A DNA stretch of 64,000 nucleotides, taken from NCBI GenBank assembly GCA_014706295.1, contig JACSVZ010000001.1, positions 37,620,318 to 37,684,317 on the forward strand, in the 5' to 3' direction. The translations under genes and the position numbers were made by a program. Under the pieces are notes generated by a model. It had not been told where the DNA came from. It was given only the letters and a program-made list of their open reading frames with translations, and ran no database searches. This stretch comes from Lycocorax pyrrhopterus obiensis. Its lineage: Eukaryota > Chordata > Aves > Passeriformes > Paradisaeidae. Position 1 is the first letter of the stretch, and every line of letters begins with the position of its first letter. This document shows, piece after piece, positions 50,401 to 61,600 of this stretch.

Positions 50401-51059
50401 ATGCATTTCTTCATATTGCTATACATGTTACTTTGTTAACTTTTTCTTATGAGTTTACTTTTCCAATTATAGTATTCAGACAAAAATAGTTGCTTTATGA
50501 AAATTTAGAAAATTGACAGAGCATAAGAACAAGTACATTTTATTAATTCTGTCAGGAATCTTATAAAATTGTTTATAAAATGAATAAATGTGTTAAATTC
50601 TAAAGGCCCCAAAAAAGATTTAAATTATATAGTATAAAAATACACATAGGTAATGAATGCAAAAGAAACAAGTCTGATTCTGTCATTAATAAACTGTATA
50701 TATTATGCTGGTTGACAGTGCTCTTAATATCCCCATTATACCCATTACATTTTTTTTTTGAACAAAAAAGGATAGCGGAAATACTCTTAAAAATGAATGC
50801 CCAAATTTATCCACTGCTCAAGTTCTTTTTAAAAAGCCTCTGATAAACAACATTTATGAGACTGGACATGCTTTGCCCTAATTTTGTAATGTTTTGTTTC
50901 ACTATAGTAATTTCATTCACTGGTGTCTCTGGTCTTCCTCATCCCTTGAACTTTTTACCATTTAATCAGGCAAATGCTGGCTTAGAGTATGTTCAAATTG
51001 CTTTGTTCTACATTTAAATCTGAAGTTTGAAAGGAACAAGGCTGATTATCATTTCTCTC
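44470..51059. other. long AT-rich noncoding stretch
   Basis: No gene, RNA gene or transposon is recognised over 6.6 kb. Sub-blocks of more complex sequence lie near 47130-47420 and 48290-48500 (with CAGATCGAAGGCTGAGCTGA and GGTACCGACAGACTGAGG). A TAAATAAAAAATAAATAAAA run lies near 45657-45677, and the A/C-rich tract is listed at 48079-48150. Confidence 0.4.
48079..48150 (+). repeat. A-rich tract with CAAAC/CCCAC motifs
   Basis: AAAGCAAAACAAACAAGCAAG is followed by CCCACAAAAATACCCCCAA and CCAAAACAAGACCACAAC. It is a cryptic A/C repeat of the same kind as those at 2878, 9718 and 30041. Confidence 0.7.
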
Positions 51060-51830
51060 CATACATAGCCCTGAGATTGAGTAAGTTGTCTCTTTGCCTC
51101 TTAATCTTCAATTCAAATGTCTGGAAATGGGAGGTTAGGCAGAAGTGGGAAGAAAGGGAAGTGATCTAGACCAAACACTTGGCAAGCTCTTCACTTCAAA
51201 CCTGGCCACAAAATCACAAAGGAAAACAAAGCCACCCACAATTTTAAAGGTTCTACCACCTGCAAAATGCAAGTATTTTTGTTTCTTCTTGAATTTTAAC
51301 ATCAGAGTGATTGCTCTTTCCCAAGGTTCACAATAAACCCGTGAGCCATCAAACTGCATATTTCGCTGAAGTGCAGCCATCGTGACTATATTGTAGCCCA
51401 GGGATGTCAATAAAATGAATGCAAGACACTGCATTTACTCTATTTCATGTGAAAATGTTTTTAAAACAAATCTATTTCAGAAGAATGGTTCTTCGTTCAC
51501 TTTAGGCATTAAGAAATTAACTCACGTGTCATTTTATGTTTTTTGCAAAGGGTAAAATCTAATGTCAGGGTGTGCGTGAGTGCTGTAAATGCTGCCATTT
51601 TCCAAACTTGATATTATTAATCGGGACTGTCAAGTTTAGGTCAAGCGTTTTATGCACATTGTGCCTCAGTACTTCCAGTGTTTCAAACATATCTGTCATG
51701 CACAGCAAATGCACAGTGCAGCGCAATCTATGGCACTGAGAGGCAAACATGAACTCTTTTAGCAGAAATGAGCCAATACTTTTACCTCATTTATCTGAGT
51801 TGCTGCTTTTACCTCATTTATCTGACCTGC
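51060..51830. other. candidate conserved noncoding cluster
   Basis: This block keeps about nine CpGs between 51330 and 51730, where the flanks have almost none. Dense motifs include CTCACGTGTC (E-box), GATATTATTAATCGG, TGTCAAGTTTAGGTCAAGCG (NK2-like and nuclear-receptor-like cores), CATTTTATGCACATTGTGCC-type sequence and TGCACAGTGCAGCGCAATC. A 99-codon minus-strand frame (51135-51434) has no recognisable domain. The pattern suits a developmental enhancer, but conservation cannot be seen here. Confidence 0.3.
51779..51825 (+). repeat. 20-bp perfect direct repeat carrying GATA-type cores
   Basis: CTTTTACCTCATTTATCTGA occurs at 51779-51798 and again at 51806-51825, with GTTGCTG between them, a 27-bp period. 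On the minus strand each copy reads TCAGATAAATGAGG, so each carries an AGATAA GATA-factor core. Confidence 0.9.
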
Positions 51831-52100
51831 CACCATTTTTAATAACAATTTCATTTATTGGACAGCTGCATACAATTTCTAAATAAGCAATTTCCTTGAA
51901 TTTGCTGATATGCAACATTTTTTTAAATTGTCTTTTTTTTTTAATTTTGTTTTCCTTTTTTTTTTTTAAACACATTTTATATTGTTCAGAGACAGGGGAG
52001 AGAAGAACCATGCTGTTAAGTATAGAGGTGTATTTTTTAAAGAAAATATGTTTTAAAATGTACAGTATCTTTAATACTAAAATAAAAATATTGCTGGAAT
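51831..52100. other. T-rich and AT-rich noncoding DNA
   Basis: T-runs at about 51932-51942 and 51957-51967 dominate. No gene is recognised. Confidence 0.5.
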
Positions 52101-52995
52101 GATGTTATGTTGGCCCATGGGCATACATGATTTCAGCATTTAATTAACTCTGGAGTCCTCCTGTAAATGGGGCTTATATGTCTGTGTAAAGTTCAAGGCA
52201 GGCAGGCTGAATCCGTAGAAGAAAACTGCTTGGAGGAGCTGATGTCCTGGAGAAGTAAGTCTGCCCTATCTGAGGCAGACAGACTTTATCACATGGCTAC
52301 ATGTACTAAATTAAGAAGTGGGGAAGTTCATCCAAAGTGCACAGATTAAAATTTTCAATAGGCCTAAAAATGACTCTAAGGCATGAATGAGCCTGTCACT
52401 TTTTCTCTGCCTCTTCAGCAAATGATGGATTCACTGTATGCCCATAACATAACCCGTGAGATATGCCTGGCTTCATTGGTTATTCTTCATTCTCAGTCAA
52501 GCTGAAATAGAGGCTGTGGTTAAACAAATCTGCTTTTATGGAGCAAAGCACTGTGAAATGGAGCTGATTATGGCCTGACACATTGAATCAGACTGTTGTG
52601 TAAAGCAGTGCTGATGATTCCATTGTTTCAAGGTCCTATTGGCCTGCCTGAGCTTTTCCTTCTCTCGCAAGCCACACACATTTCTTTTTTCCCTTGGCTT
52701 TAAGAACCCTTTTTTAAAATCTATTTACTGTTTTTAACTGGCTCCACAGCAGAATATAATTTATAGATCTATATATAATAAGAAGTTTAATGATGAATGC
52801 ATTAAGGGAAGAGGTTCACACATTTCTCTATCACTATCCTCAAAGACAGATTGCGTTATAAAAACATTACAATGACATATATAATCACTCCTAATTTCAT
52901 TTATAAAAAAGTAGAAGTGTTGGATAATTAAGGTCCCTGGCTAGCAACATCTACTAGCCTGAGCTAATGATCAGAGCCCAGGATATATTGAGTTC
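52101..52995. other. candidate conserved noncoding block
   Basis: The sequence is unusually complex for this window: GGCCCATGGGCATACATGATT, then TGGTTAAACAAATCTGC, TTAATGATGAATGCATTAAG (homeodomain/POU-like) and GAGCTAATGATCAGAGCC. Homopolymers are rare between 52380 and 52680. AGAAGTAAGT near 52252 is a splice-donor-like sequence after the frame 52167-52349, but no gene can be built from it. Regulatory function is inferred only. Confidence 0.25.
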
Positions 52996-54159
52996 CAAGA
53001 CCTCATGTTACTGAACATCTTTTTCTTGCTCTGGAGAAACAAGAAACACTTAAGCTTTCTACTTAATTTTCAGTATTTTAAGTTATTGGTGTTGATTGAA
53101 CTTGGCAATGAGTTCCTTGATTTATTTCCTGTGTTTGAACCTGTTGGCAACTCTGTCTATATTGTTCCAGTTGGGCTGCAAAAATGAGTAATAGTAATTT
53201 CCCAAATGTAGAACTTTTATTAGTATATGAAATATATCCCGCCTTCTACGTCTCCATACACCTTGGAAACCTCAGTTGTTGGTTATTTGCTTAGTTTTCA
53301 TCACTTCCAGTACATTTCATCTGAAAATCTCTTAATCCTTCTAGGAAAAGATTTTTGGATAAGATATCCAGGACTGCTCAGTCTCTGAAATAAGAGAAGT
53401 ACATGCCAATGCTGCAGGCACTGAGTCACTGCAAGACTCATCCAAGATACAAAATACATTGCCTTTTGCTGCCATGACTAACTGATACTGGTACTTGAGT
53501 TAACTATCTTAAACCTAGCTTGAATATATCTGTGATATATTGTGGTCACCATTGTTATAGTGCAGATATAACCATAGACCTACAATAAAGTTTAATGCTT
53601 TAAAAAATATGTCATTCTTTGTTTCGATACATATTTACACATCCAGGTGTATTGAATTCCATACTCATCACAATGCATTATAGCAGTGTTTTTAATGAGC
53701 TAGCCATAGGCATTTAGACATTTCAATTCCTTCCATCATTTCACTATCAATTAATATCTAGTGTAAAAAGAACCTATGCTTGAATGGGTTCAGATTTTGA
53801 GCACTGAAAAAGTATTTCTGGTGTATACAGTTTTGTAAGCTCTCCAGGTTTCAAAAGAAGCTTTGAGCAGGCCAAGGGTTTGGTATTCTTCCTATATGCA
53901 AACCAGGAATTTATTTCTAGTCATTGCCTATTTATGTAGGGTTCATTTCTAATGATACTTGCATGGGCTGTTCACCTCAACTTAAACATTGCTCTAAAGT
54001 ATGAATAAATTATCCTAAAATGGTGCAAAACAATGAAAATAATGAAATCAGGAAAAAAAAGTCTTGTATTTCTAGAAGAGACTGATGGACTTTTAGACCC
54101 ATACAGAATGTAAGACTGGGGCCAGTATAGAGTTAACCATTCATACAGATGGGTCAAAA
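52996..54159. other. AT-rich noncoding DNA
   Basis: No gene or repeat is recognised. Confidence 0.4.
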
Positions 54160-54380
54160 CTCTCTGCACTGTTCAAGTGCATCCCGGTCACCGGATGGAA
54201 GGTGCTGACTCCATAGCAGTGGAGGCAGGGAAGGTGAGAGGTGCTCAAAACCAGAGTGCATGCAGGTTTGATGCACGCTGTGGCAGTCCCCACTGCTTAA
54301 TGGCATTGAGTGAAGTAGATAACTACACGCTGTCCCCTTGGTACCATTTCTGTGGCATCTGTGAAAAGAGACTCAGTTTG
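54160..54380 (+). other. GC/CpG-richer patch with splice-donor-like site
   Basis: CCCGGTCACCGGATGG at 54183-54198, CACGCTG near 54273 and ACACGCTG near 54326 retain CpGs. A plus-strand frame (54177-54407, 76 codons) contains AGGGAAG|GTGAGAGG near 54229, which is a good match to a vertebrate splice donor. I recognise no protein family in the frame. It may be an untranslated exon, a regulatory element or chance. Confidence 0.2.
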
Positions 54381-56223
54381 TTGTTTTTTTTTTTTAAATA
54401 CGAATAAAGCAAGCTTTATTTTTATAGGAAAATGGAAACAGCATAAAGCATGGAGAGATAAGCACTTCCACAAGAGAAAGAAAGATCAATACAATAAAGT
54501 TCAGCTATTCAATAAATGCAAATGAAATTATACAGAAATTGACAGAAACTTCTGGGTTTATTTCTCTTTAATTCATTTTACCTTTTTTTCTTAGCTTATG
54601 TTTCTTTTATCTTGACTGCATTATATTGTTTTATATCATCTGTAAGCTTTTCTATGCTCTCTTTACATTTTGTCTTGCAATTCATTTGCTGTGTCTGTGT
54701 TCTATGAGGGCTACCTTACCAGCTCAAACGACTGCTTCTCGGCTTGGCAGGAATCTCCTGTTGGCAGCATGAAAACTCTGCATTACTGAAAGCCATAGTG
54801 AAGCCAATTTGTTCAAAGCTTCTCATCAAGCAAAGAAAACTAGTCTCATCACTCTAATACAGTTTCAAGTGTAGTGGATTCTGCCAGCAAATAAATAAAT
54901 TGCTTCTCACTAGAGGCAAGAGACCAGTCAAATAATATCTCCACAAGGAAAATACTCATTTCACCTCTTGACTTGTAGTGGAGGAGTTTTTTTTTTTTTT
55001 CTTTTTTATTTCAAGAACTTATTCTTACAAAAATACACACTGATAGCAAAACACACTAGTGTTCTCTCTTCATGAATAGTGTGGGCAACAGATGAATTAT
55101 GTAAGTTTTCACAGGTTAATAATTTTTAAATATTCCATAGTGAGTGTAGAACTCCAGTTTTCGTATATTCAATAGAGTTTTCACTAAAGTCTGTGTGTAG
55201 GAGAAAGGCTTTAGCCATACATTTGAATGATGACATTTTGCTTTCTTTTCTGCAACAGATTGAACAATTTTTACATTATGAACCCTGTGCTGGATAGAAA
55301 CACTGAATTTAATTTGCTGAAAATCAATTTTATTCTGGACTTCTTTGGCTCTCCTAGTAAGACTAGGCTTTGTGTACACCTCTTATAACAAGGTTTAAGT
55401 AAAGGTCCAAATAAATCTTACCATGTGGTCAAGTATTTATTATGACAAGCAAGTGCAAAATAGTCATATTAGTCTGAAAAATGTTATTCTGTAATATTTT
55501 AATTTACTTTATTCAATGGGTCCATTGTATTAAGCATCTATTTTAAGCCATAAAACAGATTAGCTATGAGCTGCAATTGCAGCTCCTATAACTTCAATGC
55601 ATGTGCAAGTGGCAGGATAATTAGTTACATACTTTTTGGCAGCAGCATTATACATTGCAATATTGTGTAGCAGTTTCATTATGCTATAACAGTGAAGGTG
55701 ATCAAAGAGTCAAAATAGTTATTGGATTTCAAAATAAACAGAAAAGGAAGTTCACACGGATTCACAATGTTGACTAATAATCTGATCTTTCAGAAGTCTG
55801 GAAGTACAAAGGACTTCTGGAGTTCCTTTTAAGATTTTGTATCTAATGTTAGTTAAGGGAGATCAGTAGAATGTTTTTCACTGACTTTTACTGAAGAAGG
55901 ACCAGGCTCCAAATACTATGGTGAAATGCAGTCCATAGTGCAATTTTTATTTTATTTCAGCATCAATGCATTAAAAAGACTTAAGGGAGAAGGGACAGGG
56001 GCAAAGGAAAAAGGTAAAGAGCTTATCCCTGAACTGCTGGCTTAAAAATATGTTCTGATATGTTAAATATATTTATATCCTGGTCCCATGTGCACATGTT
56101 TTCAATTTCAACAGTAATTATTTATATGAAGCTTTTAAATAATTAAGTACCAGCTGAGCTGTATCTATCCTTGACACTAAATTCATGCAGTCAAATTCAG
56201 TGAAACATCTTTACCTTCAATCT
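54381..56223. other. AT-rich noncoding DNA
   Basis: T-runs lie near 54384-54395 and 54987-55000. No gene or repeat is recognised. Confidence 0.4.
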
Positions 56224-56264
56224 GCTTTATGGAAACCCATTGTGAAGATGGGTTTCCATAAAGC
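56224..56264. repeat. perfect 17-bp inverted repeat with 7-base loop
   Basis: GCTTTATGGAAACCCAT at 56224-56240 and its exact reverse complement at 56248-56264 flank TGTGAAG. The resulting hairpin has 17 uninterrupted pairs and extends no further. It is shorter than a typical animal microRNA precursor. A small foldback insertion, a template-switch replication error or a dyad regulatory site are all possible. Confidence 0.95.
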
Positions 56265-58257
56265 TAAATGGGATTCCACCTTTGCTAGTTACACATTTCT
56301 TATACTCATTATCATTAATAGCTTAATAGCCTCCAAACTGTTACCTTAATCTTTTTTATGTCAATGAGATATTCTCCAACTGTCAACATTTTACAACCGT
56401 TATACACATTAGAACTCACTATATTTTGAATCATGTCCAATTAATGGAAGAAATAATTACAACATTACCTTTAATTGAATGGAAAATATTGACCAAGTTT
56501 CTTCTATTTTTCCTTTGGATGACATTTATATTAGAAGTCCTCTACACAAACACACAGATTTAATGTAATGCATCCTCATAAAAATATTTAATAGTCATAA
56601 TGAAATCTTCAGACGAGTTTTCCATTATTTGCTGTTTTCAACAATGTTCTTCCTGCATTATATATGCTTATAAGAATATGAGGTATCTTTCTATGCTGTG
56701 GACAGCATGGGATTTTAGGTAACAAACTTCATATGCATTTGCTGCTCATGTCTTCTATATTAAAATCAATCCATATCCATGGGCACAGCACACACATAGA
56801 GGAAGGTACTCTGTTCCTTTTGATATCCACTTCTCTGCACTGAGTTAGCACAACTACACCTTCAGATTTGATATGATACTGCACAATGGAATTAATCCTT
56901 CCACACTGATTTGACAGCAAATAGAGGATATTCTAACCTGCCCCCCAAAAGGCTAAAAAGTCTGTGAAAGATGTGATTTTTATGCGTCGAATAATTTTAT
57001 TAAAAAGTTAAGATAGAAATGCGTTTTCAATACATATTTGAGCAAGGTAGGGGTAGTGATTTGATCAACACAGACAGTGTTTCAGATATGAACCATGAAA
57101 GGAACTGGATGTCTGAAGGCATAAAGAATGAAAGATTTCACATCAAGTTAAAAAAAAAAAAGACAAACTGAAAATTGTGTTTTAGGCTTCCTAAGATTTT
57201 TCACTTCTTTAACACACTTAATTGAATAACATTATGAAATATTAGATTGCCTAAATTTCTTGGAAAACAGCAGCAAAGAATCTTTGAAGCTATTTCTGCA
57301 CGGCCCCCTTCTGACCCAGTACATGAGTTTAAAGGTGATGAGAAGGAGAGTCTGCATGGCTAAAGGCGAGATCAGAGTTCATCAGAGGTTCAAGTGCTGA
57401 TGAACAAGCCCTTTAGCCCTCTAAGATTCACTTGTTAAAGGCAGAAAAAGTCACTGGCCATTTGAACTAAACCTGTGATACCTGCCAGAATTTCCTTCCA
57501 AATTCTATTCATTTTAATATTTTCACATTGAAGCTAAGAAAACTGAGAATGGAGCACACATGTGAAAGCCACTGAGATCTAGGTGGAGTATAATCCAGAA
57601 ATGTGTTTATCTGATAGTGAAGCCTGACAGGAAATGAGAAAAAGATGATGCAAGCTAACAAGAAACTCAAGGAACTGCCCAATAAATAACCTTTGGGGTT
57701 TTTTTTCTTTTTGTGTAATTTTTTTTCTGTAATGTTAATTGACTAAGCTAGTGGATCTCATAAAGTTTAGGAGAGTTTGCTGATCACCTGCATGCAGCTA
57801 AATTTAATGATTTTCTGTGAAATCTCTGCTGGCTAACAAAATGGCATCATAAATAAAATAAAAATACTTAAAAGTGAACATAATATGTGTTGTTGCTTTA
57901 CAATTGATGTCACATCATATAATAAACAGGTACATCAAACAAGTCATTAGTGTGACTTTTTTTTCTCCTATTACTATGTAGAAAGGATTTCAGTCTTCCT
58001 TCTGCGTGATGTTAATTCAAATATTAGGAATACTCTACATCTTTGAAAGTAAACTAACATTAATGAAGTGTAATTATAATTAAAATTACAATAGCATTTT
58101 CAAAAGTGCTATTTTCAGATTTAGGTTTTGAAGAGCTCTTATGCTAATACAATTTTCAAAACTCATTACTTTCTTATGCCATCAATAGGATTATTAAAGA
58201 AAAAAGTATGACTGATCTCAAAAGGGAAATTAAAATTTAAAACATTTGCTAACTTAC
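56265..58257. other. AT-rich noncoding DNA
   Basis: No gene is recognised. A more complex sub-block lies at about 57290-57430 (GCACGGCCCCCTTCTGACCC). A CRE-like TGATGTCACATCA dyad lies near 57905-57917. Confidence 0.4.
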
Positions 58258-58418
58258 CAGGAAAAAAAAAAAGAAAAAACAAAAAAAAATAATGGAAGAC
58301 CTATAAAAATTCTGGGGTTTTGTACATTAAACAAGAGCTTCTTCTTTGCCTCTCTATCTCTCTCTCTCTGTCTCCCCCCTTATTATTATTATTATTCTAT
58401 CCTTTTTTTTTTTTTTAT
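58258..58418. repeat. cluster of simple repeats: A-rich, (CT)n, (TTA)n, poly(T)
   Basis: An A-rich run lies at 58260-58290. A CT-rich microsatellite at 58349-58379 includes CTCTCTCTCTCT and a C6 run, followed by TTATTATTATTATTATT at 58380-58396 and T14 at about 58403-58416. The cluster generates a spurious plus-strand frame at 58246-58434. Confidence 0.85.
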
Positions 58419-58519
58419 ACCAGTTCATCTCTAGGTCAAATCAAGTTCATCTATGTCCACTAGATTATTCCAGTTAAAAGGAAAGAGAAAGATTAAAGAG
58501 TATAGTAAAATACCTTCCA
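58419..58519. other. noncoding spacer
   Basis: Short AT-rich spacer with nothing specific. Confidence 0.4.
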
Positions 58520-59060
58520 ATCTGCCACGGATGCAGTATTTAATATTAAAGTCAGGTGACACGACTGCATCTAGGCTGTGGTAGCTAACCTAGAGACCCC
58601 CGGGTGTTGAGCTGGAAGAGATGAAGTCTGATTTTGACTTCGTCGTATAAACAGAATGTCATCCACCCATCAAAATTCCACCCACAGTGAACCCCCAGCA
58701 CAGTTAATGATTATAATCTTCACATTTAATCATGGGAACACAGTGACAGGCAAACAAAGGTTAGCTAAACTGACAGTGCAGGCTGTTTGAATGGAAAAGG
58801 AGGACTTCACAAGTTTTATTTTAAAATGTGTGTCCTCTTGCAACAGTACTTTTCAGCTTTACACCAGAAGAGTGCACAAAGCCTGGCTGCTCGCAGAAAT
58901 TGGCAGTGTGCATAATTAACCTTTAAACTGCAGACAGACTGGAAACTTTGATGCTTTCTTTAAAAGAGTTGCTCTGCCAATACTACTTTCAAGGTTAAAT
59001 TAAGCTAAGGGCACTTAAAGGGTAAAGGAAGAATTACTGCACCAGCATGTCAAAGTGTCA
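58520..59060. other. candidate conserved noncoding block
   Basis: The first part retains CpGs (GCCACGGATG, GACACGACTG, ACCCCCGGGTG, GACTTCGTCGTATAAAC). It then carries dense motif-like sequence: CGTATAAACAG (forkhead-like), TTAATGATTATAATC (homeodomain-like dyad), CATTTAATCATGG, CATAATTAACC and TTCAAGGTTAAATTAAGC. There is no coding potential. Of the candidate regulatory blocks in the window this is the strongest by eye. Confidence 0.3.
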
Positions 59061-59689
59061 GACAGAAAAAATGCCATTTTAGAAATGACATAGTTATTTT
59101 TTAGTGATGCTCTTTTTAACTTACTTTAAAGGACAGTGACAAGTTACTTAGAACAATATTTCAAGGTACACTTTATTCTCTGTATAGTTTGTTGCTCATA
59201 AAACTGTGTGGATTCTTTTGTGCCTTTTCATCTTTCCACTGTGATGTCCAGACGTATGAGCAAATGCATGTACTTCAAAATTTCTTCTATTAAAAGTATA
59301 TATTCATTGGTCTTTTAGGCACGCATGCAGTAAAGGTACTCAGCTGTTGTATGGAATAATGAATAAAAGTGGAGTAATTGATCTTTACAGACAAAACAAA
59401 CTTAATCCCTGCAGAAAAAAAAAAAGTGATTTTTGCATTAGATTGAACTATTCACCATAAACTAAGCATTTAAACAAATACTCAGTTGCTTTTTAAAACA
59501 TTCTGAGGTATTGTATTGTTTTTTATGTTCTTCAAGGGCCACTATTTCATATGTATTATTAATAGCAAAAATCATTGCAATAAATTCACACTAAGATGAT
59601 ATTACAGTTTGTATGCAACTCTCACTGCTTTTGCAAAATGTTCAGACGAGTTTTTCAAGTAAAAATACAATATCAAAATAGCAACAAGA
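59061..59689. other. AT-rich noncoding DNA
   Basis: No gene or repeat is recognised. Confidence 0.4.
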
Positions 59690-60170
59690 CACTCAAGACA
59701 TGAAAGATTGAGCTCACGTGCTCCAGGTGAGCTCCAAAGTAGTTTTCACAGCCCAGGACTTGGGATCTTTCAAGTCACAGGGGCTATCCAGCCTGCAAGA
59801 CCCTCTGTCTCATATGCTTGCTTTGCCACTGGTAGTGCAGTGTGTTGAAGGCCAACATCTCCTTATGCTTTCCAGTCAGACACACAGAGCAGGATGAATG
59901 CATCACTGGTCACACATCTGTGTCACTGATGCCGGCGAAATGTTGAAATGTTGAACCTCCTAAACCTGCCAGAAAAACAGGCAGGGGAGGAAAATATGGT
60001 TGGAATTTGAATAATTATGGCCTAACTAAACAAGGTCTGACAGGAAAGCAGCGGCTTTCTGCAACACTAAGAAAGGAAAAGCAAGGAAAGTCATTAAGAG
60101 AAGGATTAGAACACATTGTTATGAAGCGAACCTGAATGCATTCCAGCTGAATCTTAGAAGTTTTCTAGTC
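59690..60170. other. GC-richer candidate regulatory block
   Basis: The block contains GAGCTCACGTGCTCC at 59712-59726, which carries a CACGTG E-box between near-complementary GAGC and GCTC arms, and ATGCCGGCGAAATG near 59929, two CpGs within five bases. GAAATGTTGAAATGTTGAA near 59937-59955 is a short tandem of ATGTTGAA. No coding potential is evident. Confidence 0.25.
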
Positions 60171-61239
60171 ATAAGCATGGTAAGGAACAGGAATACTCCT
60201 CTAGGTAAAGAAAAAGTAAGCAAAATAATATAAAATATTTTTATCGTTTATTTTTTAAAAGCATAACTGTGAATGACAACAATAGCTGGGAGTACAGAGT
60301 ATGACCAAAGTCTCTTAGATCCCTGTTTTGCTATGTAATGAAACAGCAGTTCAAGTCTACTTGAAGACCCTCACCAGTGCTTGTAACTAAGCTGAATGAA
60401 TCCAATATGTAGTAAATTGGTTTCATTTATCTTTTGTCAATTTAAACTGTTAAAATATAAGATTGAATTCTTTATTGAATGGCTGTTTCTGTCATGAGTT
60501 CACAGTAAAAAAAAAAAATAAAGATCTACAGAAAACACAAGCAGAATTTTTATGTCCACTGTCACAGAAGATTTTCTCTGCTAACATGAATTTAAATTCT
60601 CCTTATGTACTGATGCTGACTTCCATGGTGACTAATTTAAAGCCCAATATTAGAGGTCTATGTTCTATTTTCTACTTTTTATTTCAGATACTCTTCTGTG
60701 TTGCGGTTTTATCTCTCAACATTCTTTTTTTCTCTTCTGTAAGAAAGGCTTTTTGAGAATACAGTGAGTTACATTGTTCCCTAAAAGTAATTTCTTCCAA
60801 GTTTCCATTTTTTCCTTTTTATTTTGTAACCTTTTTATGGTTGGAAAGAAACTATTTCCACAGTTTACACACTCAAAATAGCAGAGAGCAATGCACCCTA
60901 TGTGACAGCTATAGGGAGTGCACACACTCATTGGGCTAAAGAGGACAAATATATATGCAGTCATCCCTTGCATGCTCCTAACTATGTATTACATATTGAA
61001 TAGAGTACAAAATACCTGAAGATTGGATTTACATGTTGGAACTGTGGGGTGGTTTGTCACACAGTTGAAAGCCAAAAAGGAAAACGGGAATGAAATATTA
61101 ACAAATTTGCAGTTTCAAACTTAGCACTTTTCCATTCAGACAAAGCAGTACGTTTTAAGTTCACTTGCACATTTAAAGTATTCTGGAATTTATAGGCATG
61201 AAGATACAGTTCTCACAGGGACTATTTTTCATGGTTATC
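60171..61239. other. AT-rich noncoding DNA
   Basis: No gene is recognised. Frames at 60463-60756 (plus) and 60716-60973 (minus) have no known domain. Confidence 0.4.
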
Positions 61240-61600
61240 TGCTAAACCATTGCTCTGAGAAGGAGCAATCAAGCCCCCATTTGCTTTACAAGATAAATGT
61301 TGGTCTCTTTTTCAATTGCAGCACCAGCACAGTGCCAGGGACCACCCCACTGCTTTAAATGGTAACCACTTTATTATTGTCATTAAACTTACTAGCACAG
61401 ATCCGAGGGACTGACCCCTTGAATCTTGTCTATCATTATTGTGCCTCCAAGAGAGGCAACTTATGAAAATTCACCACACATTTGGTTTTTTACTAAGCTG
61501 CACCCAGTTATGGCCTTCTTTAGAGGTTTTTTCCCACTGTACAGCTGAACACAGATAGTTGTGCTTGTTTACATACATCTTAAGCACCACTACTATGTTA
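61240..61600. other. candidate conserved noncoding block
   Basis: A complex block with AGCACAGTGCCAGGGACCAC, TTTATTATTGTCATTAAAC, ACAGATCCGAGGGACTGACC and TCTATCATTATTGTGCCTCC. ATTATTGT/ATTATTGTC are SOX-like cores and occur twice within 80 bases. There is no reading frame of note. Function is inferred only. Confidence 0.25.

Noticed and set aside
51135..51434. 99-codon minus-strand frame in a CpG-retaining block
   Set aside because: No domain is recognised and several stretches are low-complexity. The block is better explained as noncoding.
56224..56264. microRNA precursor
   Set aside because: The stem is only 17 bp, does not extend beyond the perfect arms, and lacks the roughly 30-bp imperfect stem of animal pri-miRNAs.
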